DNA of 64,000 nt from Roridomyces roridus (lineage: Eukaryota > Basidiomycota > Agaricomycetes > Agaricales > Mycenaceae): the NCBI GenBank assembly GCA_029378245.1, contig JARKIF010000012.1, forward strand, positions 248,001 to 312,000, read 5' to 3'. Shown here in pieces: positions 11,296 through 21,677 of the stretch. The position numbers and the translations under genes are program-made. Position 1 is the first letter of the stretch, and each line of letters starts with the position of its first letter. The notes under the pieces are model-generated. The model did no database searches. It was not told where the DNA came from and saw only the letters and a program-made list of their open reading frames with translations.

Positions 11296-12626
11296 ATGTC
11301 CCCACAAGAAACCCTTCGCTCTGCAGTTGCGCCATACCCAAGCCCCCTGCCTCTATCTCTCGCGCCAGACTCTTTAGGAGAACTGTTTAACAATTGCCAA
11401 ATCTCATACGGCCTCCCCTTCTCGGTCGCATGCGCGAAACATGTCGAAGGCACGTTTGACGCGAAGCGCGTATACATCCTCGCCTCTTCTTCTCTCGCGA
11501 ATACCACCAACGCCTTGAACGATTTACGGACGGCCCTCGGGGACAAAGTCGCTGGAGTGAAAACGGGTTTGAGGGCACATACATATTTCAGTGATATTCT
11601 GCTTGTAGCCGCCGAGTGCCGCGAGCTGGGGGTGGACTTGATTGTGACTTTGGGAGGGGGAACCTTGACGGATGCGGCCAAAATTATTTCGTTGGTGAGC
11701 TTCGGTCCCAAGTGGATGAATTCGACTGATTTTCGCTTTAGGTTCTCGCCAACAACGTATCGCAACCTGACGATCTCTTGAAACTGCCAACGTCCACGAC
11801 AGTCAACGCAGCCCCGGGGAACCCTCCTACCGTTCCAGTCATCTGCATCACGACTACACTCTCTGCAGGTGAATTTGCGCTCGGCGGCGGGGCGACGGAC
11901 GACCGGGACAAGAAGAAGCATATGTTTATGTTCTCCAAGGCGCCCATTCAACTAGTCATCTTCGACCCGGCGCTCTTGACTGCGCACACGCCTCTGGACT
12001 TGCTTCTTCAGTCGGGAGTTCGGAGTGTGGATCATTGTGTGGAGAGTTTCTGCTCGTTGTATGTCAACGAGGTCACCGAGATGCATGCCATACAGGGACT
12101 GAAGCGGCTCGTCCCGGCGCTCTTGCGATCTAAAGCGGACGAAACCGACGTCGCAGCGCGGCTTGATGCCCAACTCGCCTCGGTGGACGCTATTGCCGCG
12201 ACCTTGCGTGTGTACACCCCTGCCGGTGGCTCGCACGGCATTGGACACATGCTTGGTCCGTTTGGCGTCGGCCATGGGCATACGAGCTGCATTCTCCTTC
12301 CTGCCGTGTGTAAATACAATGCGAGGCACGGGGCGAATGTCGAGCGCCAGAAGACTCTCGCGGATTTGCTTTGGGGTATAGCGGAGATGCGAGAGCTAGC
12401 TGAGAGTGTGGGACTTGTTGCGGGTGTTGCTGATCTTGGGGACTTGCTGGGTGTCCTGGTTGGCGGACTCGGCATGCCGCGTACCTTGGCCGAGGTCGGG
12501 GTCCGGCGCGAGTCTTTCGATCAATTGGCGGAGAACAGTCTGTTGGATGTCTGGTGTGTGACTAACCCAGTCCCTTTGACGGAAAAGGCGCAGGTGATGG
12601 AGATTCTGGAGATGGTTGCGGAATAA
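11296..12626 (+). CDS. Iron-containing alcohol dehydrogenase / maleylacetate reductase-like enzyme
   Basis: This NAD(P)H-dependent dehydrogenase has the dehydroquinate-synthase-like fold. In fungi such enzymes often act in catabolism of aromatic compounds, where maleylacetate reductase makes 3-oxoadipate. The substrate here is not known. There are two exons, 11296-11694 and 11742-12626, giving 427 residues, slightly longer than typical maleylacetate reductases. The nucleotide-binding block is LIVTLGGGTLTDAAK. The block TTTLSAGEFA corresponds to the PTTAGTGSE region of the family. Metal ligands probably lie in VDHCVESF and in SHGIGHMLGPFGVGHGHTS. No signal peptide is seen. A TTTATAAG element at 11255 lies about 40 bases before the ATG. 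The broken paralogue and the SDR remnant lie just upstream, so this is the only copy of the cluster that reads through. Confidence 0.85.
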
Positions 12627-12827
12627 ATCATTTTCAACCAATGTTTGTACATGTTCCAAAACAGTTGAACTTCTTCCTCCTTCATCGACAGACGCAAATA
12701 TCCGACCCTCGTGCTGCCTCGTGTTGCAATTTACCATTACCAACAGGCTGAAAGCTTGATTGACATTTCCGCTCTATTTCCAGGCCGCCCTCCCAGTACT
12801 CACTTGCCCACTCCTCTCTCCTCGATC

Positions 12828-13538
12828 ATGGCGCAATCTCTTGACTTTGAGAACGACGTAGGCACACCAACATTCCAGACCAGCTCATGACCTCTTTCAG
12901 GCACACTTTCCCTTCTTCCACGAACTCTCACACGAGTTCTTGCCCGTTCCATCGAAATCCCACTGGTGTCTTTTATCCGAAATCAAGCACGGGTACCCGC
13001 TCTTCTCCAACCAGTTCTGGGTCAAGGACAAAGAAGGGACCGAATACCTCGTCGCGTTCCATCTGCAAGATCGAAGCAAGTTCTTGGAATCCATCAGACC
13101 CCAGTGCAAGGATGGGTATACGTTGTGTCTCATGGACGCGGAGAAACATCTGTTCTTTGATGGCCAGATTGGTGTGCGGGTACAAGATGAGCGTGTGGTC
13201 AAGGTGCAGTGTTCCATTTTCTGCGAGTGTACACTCCTCATAGCAGCCACAGATTCTTCCCTGTTCGCTCGAGAAGCTGTTCGATATGAAGAGAAAAGCC
13301 GCGAGTAAACCTCAAGGACATTGCACCGTTTGTGGCGCCGCGGCGGCTCTCGGATGCTCAAAATGCAAAAGCGTGTACTGCAATCAAGTAAGGGTCCATG
13401 GTATCATATATTCTAGAGTTCTGACCGGTGCAGAAATGCCAACTTTTGGATTGGAACCGCGACCACAAGAAAGATTGTGTCGTGCTGAAGGAGATTTTCA
13501 ATTTTGGGGAATTCGTCTGGGATTGGTTCAAGGATTAA
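12828..13538 (+). CDS. MYND-type zinc finger protein
   Basis: The protein has 190 residues in four exons: 12828-12857, 12901-13203, 13253-13387 and 13434-13538. The first 130 residues are a domain I cannot name, with the stretch HGYPLFSNQFWVKDKEGTEY. At the C-terminus is a complete MYND finger: CTVCGAAAALGCSKCKS, YCNQKCQLLDWNRDHKKDC. It shows the Cys and His spacing of the family, including the last His and Cys. MYND fingers bind proline-rich peptides; many basidiomycete genomes hold expanded sets of short MYND proteins with unknown roles. The finger itself is split by the last intron. No catalytic SET domain is present, so this is not a histone methyltransferase of the SMYD type. Confidence 0.85.
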
Positions 13539-13739
13539 TTTTCTTGTGCCTTGTACTTGAGAATACATGTAACATTGAAGAGAGAGGCCGGCGTATGTGA
13601 CCGGAACAATGTTCGCCGCATCTGTCATCTTGCCTTCATCTGCTTGTGGCGACTTCGACGTGACTGCGACTCCTGTGGCACTCTTCTAGCCCTTTGACTA
13701 GCTGTAGCTAACCCGCAACTTGGCCGCGACTTGAAGATG

Positions 13740-13745
13740 TATAAA
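13740..13745 (+). promoter_or_regulatory. TATA box of the GT18 gene
   Basis: TATAAA lies 86 bases upstream of the proposed ATG at 13826 and is followed by a GC-rich leader. Confidence 0.5.
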
Positions 13746-13825
13746 GGGGCCGCGCCACGAACGACCGCCCTTCGTCCCCACCCGGGCAGTGCAAGACTTG
13801 AATCGGATTCTCCTTTTCGCGGGCT

Positions 13826-15788
13826 ATGCTTCCAAGACCTCTGGAGCAAATATACGACGATGGTAAGCCTCCTCTGCCAAGTCTCACCCCGATCGACGGA
13901 TACAAAAATGCAGGGGCTGACCGACTCAGGCGTCTGTCTGTCTCCTTCTCCCAAACCATGACTTTACTGTGAGCCCACCTCCCTTGCTCACCACCCACGC
14001 TCAACCCTCTACTCAGACGGGGTTCATTCCGCCTTCGTCGCACACTAACCCTAGCATTCGCCGTCTTCGCCACCGCCTATGTCTTCTTCGCATCCTGGCC
14101 CGCTTCGAGTCGCACCAAGATGCCCGTGCAGGTTTCACCACCTCCTCTGACACCTGTCGAGCCGCCTCCACTGCACTCGTCCCGGCGTTGTACGACCCAC
14201 CACCCCGAGTCAACCCGCTCCTCGACCTGCTCTTCCCTGCCGTGCCAGAGTCGATGGAGGACACCGAGCTGGCGCATAATCCTTGGAGGTATCGCACACG
14301 ACGAGCTCTCCGCGAGCTCCTGACGTGCATCGAGAGGAATGACTGTAAGAAAAACCAAAAGAAAGGTGCGTGGTGGCTACTCGATTGACGCAGTGGGCTA
14401 ACGAACTTCGCCAGTGGTAATCGTGGAGAGCATGTACTTTTTCAACAACATGCGAGGCGCCATTGGTGGGGAGGATATCTGGTGCGTTCTCGCTGTACGT
14501 CTGTAATTCGGTGCCAGGCTGATATATCCCACAGGGCCAACTCGACGGTTAGTCTTACCTTTGACTTGGTGAGAAATATCGGTTTTCAACCTTCCACAGA
14601 TGCTCGCCATGAAAAAGCTCGGTTACACCGTTCTCTACGCGGAAGAAATGACGGCCGCGGTTGAATTGTACCGTATCATTCCTAGCTTGGTCCGAATGGT
14701 CATCGTCAACGATTGGCATGCGTTCCTTTGTTGGAAGGAGATCGGATGGTGCTTGCAGTCGATATACAATCCCACTGGGATTCCAGCTTACAAGGTGAGT
14801 ATCTGTTGTCGCTTGGAATGCTCGCATTCTCAACCATCTGAAGCTGTTTTCGTTTTATTTCTGGGTACGCCACTTCGTTTGCCGCACCTCGCTTTCCTAA
14901 CCATTGTTTCAGTCCATCCCAAACCATCCTCTCGGCCCAAAATGGGTTCTCTCTCCGGAACCCTACCACGAGATGCCGAACCCGTTAAATTTCACGTACC
15001 TCGGCTACTCGGTCGAGCACGCCTGCAGTGTGACGCCCTTTGTCCCTCATTCCGAGCGACCAAACCAGGCCTGGGTCCTCGCAAAACTGCTCAACTACTT
15101 TTCTCCGGACAAGTCGCCTTGGGTCGGAGCGGATTTCGATGATGCATCGGAGTTGACGGGCGTGACTTACGCCCTTGGTGCGGGGCTTGACGATGGGCAT
15201 ACGATGCCTCCGGCGGATATGCTACCGGCCAAGTATGTTAACCACGACCGGATGGATAAGTCCGTCTTTATGAGTCGGATTGCGCAGAGTAGGGTGCTGA
15301 TTGGTGTCGGGAATCCGACAAAGTGGGTAATGTCCTTGTCTTTTTCAACACGGTTACTGATTTGAGTCAGTTCACCGACGCCATATGATGCACTCTGCCT
15401 GGGTGTGCCGTTTATCAACCCCTACGACGATTGGGGTCGGATAGGCGCGAATGGCGATCAGAACACCCAGTGGGACAGTGAGTGTTCGTTGTTTGTTGAG
15501 TTCGAGGTTTTCTGATTTCTCGGCGCAGGTCAGCACCCATTCATGTCCATGTTGGGCAAGCCGTACGTGTATAATGTGCGGCGGGGAGACCACGAGGGCT
15601 TCGTGCAAGCCGTCGAGGAGGCGCTTGCGAATCCCATCCCTCGGTATATTCCTGAACGGATGAGAATCGAGTCGCTTATGGCGAGGATGGACGAGCTCAT
15701 GGATACGGATTGGGAAGAGGAGATGAGGAAGCAGGCCGAGTGGTGTGATAAGCCATGCGGGTGCACGTTGCCTTGTAATCTACAGTAG
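13826..15788 (+). CDS. Type II membrane glycosyltransferase, GT18 (MGAT5-like) catalytic domain
   Basis: GT18 enzymes transfer N-acetylglucosamine to N-glycans in the Golgi in animals; the acceptor in this fungus is unknown. Exons joined by frame give a short basic N-terminus, a signal anchor at about residues 40-58 (TLTLAFAVFATAYVFFASW), a proline-rich stem and a luminal domain. Blocks that point to GT18 are VVIVESMYFFNN, YLGYSVE, SRVLIGVG, then SPTPYDALCLGVPFINPYDD and QHPFMSMLGKPYVYNVRRG. The last two match the nucleotide-sugar end of MGAT5. The protein ends with a cysteine-rich tail, CDKPCGCTLPC. There are about ten introns. One exon, 14535-14547, is only 13 bases long. The start at 13826 is inferred; the exon carrying the anchor begins at 14017. 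I am confident of the fold and less so of the exact specificity. Confidence 0.75.
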
Positions 15789-16225
15789 GATCTGGACTGG
15801 CTTGGGGGGTTGTACACACTTGCAGTAATTTGTTGTGTTTTTCTTGTTTTCCCCAATGTTATCTTGTTGGCCAATGATTAGAGTTACGAACCTATCAACT
15901 CGGATCACTGAACTTGGGCACATCCGCCGAGATCGACGGTCAGATGTTCTCGCTAGCCCATAATACGCATGCTTGCCCTACGGCCAACGTGGCTCTCTTT
16001 TCACTTTGTCCTCTTCGTTTTCGGGGTCGGTTGAACGGTCAAGTGAGTGTCATCTCCCTTTCTCCCTTTGGCTGCAACCTGATGACGGTTTCCAGTGGTG
16101 CGTTCCTTATCTCGGTCGACTACTGTTCTTCATCTCAGCCGCGCATACAGAGTCACCTCAAGCTTCTATCCCTTCCCCTCGGTGGTGCAGCGACGCGTCT
16201 CTCGCAGCGTCGTACAGTCACCTCC
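15789..16225. other. Intergenic region and leader of the DUF1479 gene
   Basis: An open frame runs from 15914 into the next gene without a stop. Part of it could be a longer N-terminus, for instance a mitochondrial leader starting at ATG 16081, but it also contains intron-like segments. No other feature is seen. Confidence 0.4.
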
Positions 16226-17858
16226 ATGAGCTCCATGGCGGCCATGGCAGCCGCTGGACGGCGGCAGCAGAAGAACGAGGGGGACATATCCGCCGTGTTT
16301 ACTTCCCTGCGGCCGGACGACCCGCAAACCATTCTGCCGCCCCGATTTGCCGAGTTGAAGCGCGAGTTATGGCAGGAGAGATTGGTGCAGAGTTGGAAGG
16401 AAGTTTTGAACGAATTGGAGGTTGAGACGAAGAGGATTGAGGAAAAGGGAGAGGGCGTGCGTGCTTTCCTTTTATTTGATGTCCCTCTCCAACCTGCATT
16501 CAGATTATCCCGAAGTTGAGTATGGAGAGTATACGTCGTGGACTGACCGAAGAGGAGAAGGCGACGATCCGAGCTGCTGGATGCGTTGTCGTCAAGGGCG
16601 GAATTCCCGAACAGGAAGCTAGGTCGTGGAAGGAGGATATCCAAAAGTACGTTGCGGCTAATCCTGGCGTCAAAGGTGCGTTTGCAGTACTCCGATTTTC
16701 TACGTGATTTTGAATGCTACGCTTAGGATTCCCTGCGGACCATATCCAAGTGTTCGAGTTGTACAACACCGTCAGCCAAATCCGCGCGCGGACCCACCCC
16801 AACGTGCTCGAAACCCAACGGACCTTGCTCTCTCTCTGGCACGACCCCTCCGGCCAGGTCGGCCTCGACACACCCGTCTCCTACTTTGACCGTCTGCGGA
16901 TCCGATACCCGGGTGACTCCAAGTTCACGCTCGGCCCGCATATTGATGGTGGCTCCATCGAGCGCTGGGAGGACCCGCAGTACCGCGAGTGCTTCAGCCA
17001 AATCCTCAAGGGTGCATGGAAGCAGCTTGATTCCTTCAACGCGTCCCCGCGCATTGACGCCAAGCAAGATTTGTACAACGCTCCGAGCCAGTGCTCCATC
17101 TTCCGCCCGTGGCAGGGGTGGACCGCCATGTCGTCGACCGGTCCCGGGGAGGGAACCTTGCGCGTGTTCCCAAGTCTCAAGCTTGCAACGGCATATTGGG
17201 TATTGCGTCCGTTCTTCCGTGCCCGTTACCCTACGTCTGCGTCCTTGAGCTGGGAGAATTGGAACCAGCTTGATTTGGATGGATCGGCGTTCCCGGGGAG
17301 TGGGCTTGGGACAGGGCTCGAGTTGAACGAGGTCTCGCACCCGCATTTGAGGTTGAGCAAGACCATGATCTCGATGCCTCGAGTTAAGCCCGGCGATCAG
17401 GTGTACTGTACGTTCACTCGCTCCCTCTTCTACCCCGCGCTAATTAAACTAGGGCACTGCGATACGATTCACGCCGTGGAGGGATTCCACGGTGGCAAGG
17501 AAGATTCGTCCGTCATGTACATCCCTGCCGTTCCGCTCACGGTGAAAAAGTGGGTTGTCGAAATGTCCTAGGATTGTTGGCTGAATTCGCCGTTCTAGCG
17601 CGCAATACCTCCGTGACCAACGCAGCAACTTCCTCGCTGGTCTCCCCGCTCCGTGCGTCTTCAATCCCATATCTTTGAATCCTACACTCATGCTCTCATC
17701 GCAGCGACTTCCCTGGCGGCCCGGGCGAATCGACCTTCTCTGGTGGCGCAACGGTGGAGAATGCTTATCCTGGAGGCAGCCAGGCGCTCGGATTCGAGAG
17801 GTTCGGGGCTGGAAATGAGTTGTTCAAGAAGGCTGATGAGGTTCTTTTCGCCCATTGA
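16226..17858 (+). CDS. DUF1479 / YbiU-like protein (oxygenase-like fold)
   Basis: The family includes E. coli YbiU and has the double-stranded beta-helix of iron/2-oxoglutarate oxygenases; its reaction is not established to my knowledge. Six exons are inferred. Recognisable blocks are LPPRFAELKRELW near the start, AAGCVVVKGGIPEQEA, then LGPHIDGGSIERWEDPQYR, which carries a His-x-Asp pair. SIFRPWQGWTAMSSTGPGEG and WHCDTIHAVEGFHGG supply a later histidine. The C-terminus is rich in glycine (FPGGPGESTFSGG) and ends at TGA 17856-17858. The start at 16226 (MSSMAAMAAAGRR) is one of several possible; an upstream ATG in the same frame could add a mitochondrial-type leader. No frame break is seen. Confidence 0.85.
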
Positions 17859-17976
17859 TCTCTTACTTACTTTGATACTTATGAACTATCTGGACACACT
17901 CAAGAGTTTGTCAATCACATGTTGCTATTTTTCAACCGTGGGAATGTGATGCCATGGTGGTTCGAAACATCTCCAT

Positions 17977-18543
17977 CTACACACCCGGACAATCCCCTTC
18001 GAAAACCGGCGCCCCAATCTCCGTAGCAATCCCAGGGAAAGAAACCAAGTGACCCTGATAGAAAATATCGTACGCCGCAATCCGTTGGCGCGAGCAAAAG
18101 TACGTCACGATATCCATATACGTCGCCTTCCCTCCGCAGATGCTCCTGAACCGCAGTGTCTCCGCGTATCCCTCAAGATCGACCCCGTTATCCGACGTCG
18201 CCGCCCCGTGATAGGTGTACTCGAGCATATCGCCGGGGTACGAGGTGAACGCTGTGAGCGTTTCGTGGAATGACGTCTCGGCTGATGCAGGGCCCGAACG
18301 CGTCGCTCCTGGGACGTTGTCCATTCCCGTGGTAGCGTTGACGATAGTGTTGGCATACCACGTCACGTTGAAGAACGAGCCAGTGATGGCGGTGAATTTG
18401 TGCAAGGGGGCAAGGTACGTGTAGCTGTTGTGCAAGAAACCGTGGTGCGATCCTGAGGGGCAGTGGATGTCACTGGGGACGTAGGGATATGCCTGTCCGG
18501 TGACGAGGAAAGCAGCGAAAATTGCAAACGAGGAGAGGTGCAT
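17977..18543 (-). CDS. Secreted protein, tandem family copy 1
   Basis: A single exon of 188 residues. It starts MHLSSFAIFAAFLVTGQAYP, a clear signal peptide. The mature part contains PSDIHCPSGSHHGFLHNSYT, ITGSFFNVTWY, DNVPGATRSGP, YTYHG, ETLRFRSICGGKATYMDI and ends VFEGDCPGV. Four cysteines (DIHCP, SICGG, TYFCS, GDCP) are shared by all copies and could form two disulfides. Asn-x-Ser/Thr sites are present. I do not recognise the family. It is the only copy of the four without an intron at the TWY position. The low-complexity-free sequence and secretion suggest an extracellular or cell-wall role. No enzyme motif is visible. Confidence 0.85.
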   Translation of the reverse strand: MHLSSFAIFAAFLVTGQAYPYVPSDIHCPSGSHHGFLHNSYTYLAPLHKFTAITGSFFNVTWYANTIVNATTGMDNVPGATRSGPASAETSFHETLTAFTSYPGDMLEYTYHGAATSDNGVDLEGYAETLRFRSICGGKATYMDIVTYFCSRQRIAAYDIFYQGHLVSFPGIATEIGAPVFEGDCPGV

Positions 18544-18755
18544 GGTGCAGTGGGGTGTGTTGGCGTAGGGGCGGCTTTTATAGTAATCCTCCTCGACCGA
18601 GTACTCATCCGCTGCTCTGAAGGCCAGCATGGGTGTGTCAACACGGATGCCAAAATGTAATGTTCTAACTGGCTTGTGCCTTAATATGTCTATGAAGTTC
18701 GAAGGAAGGCAAAGAATACACGTCAAAGCCAAGTTACACCTCCTCTTCCTCGCAA

Positions 18756-19460
18756 TCAGTCTCTTCCTCGACGTCTATTCTCGCCACAAATCAATCGCCG
18801 ACCGACCAAAATGGAGAAGCACATACCAGATGTCGGACAATCCCCCTCAAAAACCCTCGCCTCGAGTTCAGCTGCCAACCCCTCGAAGGCAAACAAATGA
18901 GCCCGATACCAGCCATCGTATGCCGAGAGTTTATCGTCCGAGCAGAGGTGCGACAGCACATCAATGTACGTTGCCTGCCCGCCACAGATGCTCTCAAAGC
19001 GCAGCGTCTCGGTGCAACCTGAGTAATGTACCCCGCCAAACGAAACAGGTTTGCCGTGGTAGGTGTATTGGAAGACGTCCCCTGGATGCGAGGTGAATGC
19101 GGTCAGTGTTTCGTGGAAGGTCCCGCCTGCTGTGGTAGCAGAGCGCGTGGCGCCGACGACATTATCCGCTCCAGTCGTACTGTTAATGTCTGCGCCCTGA
19201 CACGGATAGAAGGTGTCAATCTACTTTGAAAGACAGCCCGGAGGAACAACGACACCCACATACCACGTCAGGTTGAAGAACGAGCCCGTAATTTCGGTGA
19301 ATTTGTGCAACGGAGCAATATACGTGTAGCTGTTGTGCACAAAACTGTTGTGAAATCCTGTAGGGCAGCGGATGTCGCTAGGGAAAAGGCGATGCGCGTG
19401 GACGCCGAGAAGGAGGGGAGCGGTGGCGAGGATCGCAAAGGGAAGTGCGAGTAAATGCAT
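18756..19460 (-). CDS. Secreted protein, tandem family copy 2
   Basis: The ATG at 19458-19460 starts MHLLALPFAILATAPLL, a signal peptide. The family blocks follow: PSDIRCPTGFHNSFVHNSYT, ITGSFFNLTWY, an intron of about 60 bases right after TWY, then TTGADNVVGATRS, ETLRFESICGGQATYIDV, CSDDKLSAYDGWYRAH and VFEGDCP. The C-terminus continues about 24 residues beyond the point where copy 1 stops, with a basic tail. That may mean a lost stop codon or a different 3' exon. It is the most diverged of the four copies. Confidence 0.75.
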
Positions 19461-19608
19461 CGGGTGATAAATGGGCCTGTGCTGCAAAGGCCTTTATGAG
19501 GGAAGAGGAGGCGGCTTCTAGAGCCGATTCGAAACACCTCGGACTCGAGTCGAACAAACTTGGCGGATCTTAATTTTAGTGGTCAATATCCGCTCTCTCC
19601 GGTAATAG

Positions 19609-20330
19609 TTATACGCCGCCAAGATGTTCATTCAACTTCAACGAGCGGTACAAGAGTATCTCTATTCTGAAATCGTCAACAACCAGATTTGTTAACGCTT
19701 CAAGAAAATACGCACACGAACAATCTCCATTGAAAATACGGGCCCCAACGCTGGCAGCAAGTGGCGGGAAGGTATTGTCATGAAGCCCATACCAGTCACT
19801 GTACGCGGCAATCCGATGGCGAGAGCAAACGTAGGTGAGGGACATCAATGTACGTCGCCTTTCCACCGCAGATACTCTCGAAGCGCAGTGTCTCCACATA
19901 TCCCTCGTAATCCACGCCATTGAAAGTAGCAGGCTCGCCGTGGTAAGTGTACTCGAACTTGTCGTCAGGGTGGGCCGTAATCGCTATCAACTCCTCGTCA
20001 AACCTCCCTCCGAGCGCAGGGCCAGAGCGTGTCGCTCCGGGGACGTTGTCCTCTCCAGTAGTCTTGCTGACGGTGGAACCGGCCTGGGGAAGCAATCAAA
20101 GAAGGCCGGTGCAGTAAAGAGAAGGTACTTACATACCACGTCAAGTTGAAGAAGGAGCCAGTAAGGTCGGTGAATTCCCGCAATGGAGCGATGTACGTGT
20201 AACTATTGTGAACGAAGACGTTGTGCGATCCTTTGGGGCAGCGGATGTCGCTCGGGCTGTATTCTTCGTGGCCACGGACGGCGTTGAAGAATAGACAAGT
20301 TGCGAGGATTGCAAGGGCGGAAAAGTGCAT
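19609..20330 (-). pseudogene. Secreted protein, tandem family copy 3, frame broken
   Basis: The start at 20328-20330 gives MHFSALAILATCLFFNAV, a signal peptide. The intron after TWY is present (GTAAGT donor, CCCCAG acceptor). Blocks DNVPGATRSGP, YTYHGEPATFNGVDYEGY and RFESICGGKATYIDV follow. At 19839-19841 the run GGG on the plus strand has one base more than copy 4. This throws the frame and ends the protein after 15 residues. The expected C-terminal part (YVCSRHRIAAYSDWYGLHD, GARIFNGDC) continues in the next frame to 19609. Copy 4, a near-identical neighbour, reads through. It could be a true one-base insertion or a homopolymer read error. Confidence 0.75.
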
Positions 20331-21372
20331 GGTGTGCTGGCAGGACGTCAATGCTGACGATGGGGTTATAAGAGACCTAACTCGGATTAGAAAAGCTTCT
20401 CATCCCGCGAGCAGACATGAGCCGAAGAAGTCTGTCAAAAAGTACCATCACGGGTAGTTCGGAGCCACCAAATGAAAGTATCCGCCCGAACGTGAGGTCC
20501 GGCTATCGTGGTATGATGTCGCAAACCCAGGTCTGTAGTCAATCGTGCATTTTCTGTCGACATTGCCTACGAATGAATACGTGCCACGGCGCTCCTGAGC
20601 CGACTTTCAGAGGGGAAGAATCGGGAAAACGATGTTCAAGAAACGGCGGCAAGTACAAGAATATCTCTGTTCTGAAATCGTCAACAACCAGAATGCAACG
20701 CTTCGACAAAATACGCACACGAACAATCTCCATTGAAAATACGGGCCCCAACGCTGGCAGCCAACGACGGGAACGCACTGTCATGAAGCCCATACCAGTC
20801 ACTATACGCGACAATCTGCTGACGAGAGCAAGCGTAGGTGAGGACATCAATGTACGTCGCTTTTCCACCGCAGATGCTCTCGAAGCGCAGTGTCTCCACA
20901 TATCCCTCGAAATCCACGCCGTTGAAAGTAGCAGGTTCGCCCTGGTAGGTGTATTCGAACTTGTCGTCAGGGTGGGCCGTAATCGCTGTCAACACTTCGT
21001 GGAAGATCCCTCCGAGCCAAGGGCCAGAGCGCGTCGCCCCTGGGACGTTGTCCTCTCCAGTAGTCTCGTTGACGGGGGTATTGGCCTGGGGAATAGTCAA
21101 GGAATGCCGGTGCAGTAAAAACAATTTGTACTTACATACCACGTCAAGTTGAAGAACGAGCCAGTAACATCTGTGAATTCGTCCAACGGAGCAAGGTACG
21201 TGTAACTATTGTGAACAAAGATGTTGAGCGATCCTTTAGGGCAGCGGATGTCGCTCGGGCTGTATACTTCGTGACCATGGACGAGGTTGAGGAATAGACA
21301 AGTTGCCAGGATAGCAAGGGCAGAAAAGTACATGGTGTGCTGGCAGGCCGTCTGTGCGGACGAAATGGGCAT
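19630..21372. repeat. Direct tandem duplication, about 1 kb period
   Basis: The stretch around 19639-20351 recurs around 20643-21372 with an offset of about 1,003 bases. Coding, intron and 3' flanking sequence are nearly the same (for example the words ACAATCTCCATTGAAAATAC at 19720 and 20723). The unit holds one secreted-protein gene with its downstream flank. Confidence 0.8.
20681..21333 (-). CDS. Secreted protein, tandem family copy 4
   Basis: Two exons with the intron after TWY. The signal peptide is MYFSALAILATCLFLNLVHG. The mature protein has PSDIRCPKGSLNIFVHNSYT, VTGSFFNLTWY, TTGEDNVPGATRSGPW, YTYQGEPATFNGVDFEGY, ETLRFESICGGKATYIDV, YACSRQQIVAYSDWY and GARIFNGDCSC. The stop TGA is at 20681-20683. 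The frame is intact and this copy shows what copy 3 should encode. All four genes point the same way and are spaced about 1 kb apart, so they arose by unequal crossing over or slippage. Confidence 0.85.
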
Positions 21373-21677
21373 ATAAGACTGCTAACCCAGGTAGCTATCC
21401 TGCGTGCTATCCCGGGTAGTGAGGACACCAAGCAAATGAAAGTCTCCGCCATCGTCGTGGACAAGGCTCAACAGGCCTTTCCTAATTAAGATATTTTTTC
21501 GCGACTAGTAGTAGTACACAACATCTGTTCTATTGTAAATAATACCAACTATCGCACACGACGCTACCCCACTAAGAAGCGAGAGGAAAGAGAAACATAA
21601 AAACGACAGCAAGATGATAACACAACAGTCGACGTGTGGTCGATGTAGGATACATGTGACAAACAGCGCCGTGCACG
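21334..21677. other. Intergenic region
   Basis: It lies between the promoter of secreted copy 4 and the 3' end of the R3H gene. It is AT-rich in the middle. No reading frame or RNA gene is seen. Confidence 0.4.

Noticed and set aside
15914..16225. Longer N-terminus for the DUF1479 protein
   Set aside because: The frame is open, but the segment has intron-like ends and no family similarity; a mitochondrial leader from 16081 remains possible but unsupported.
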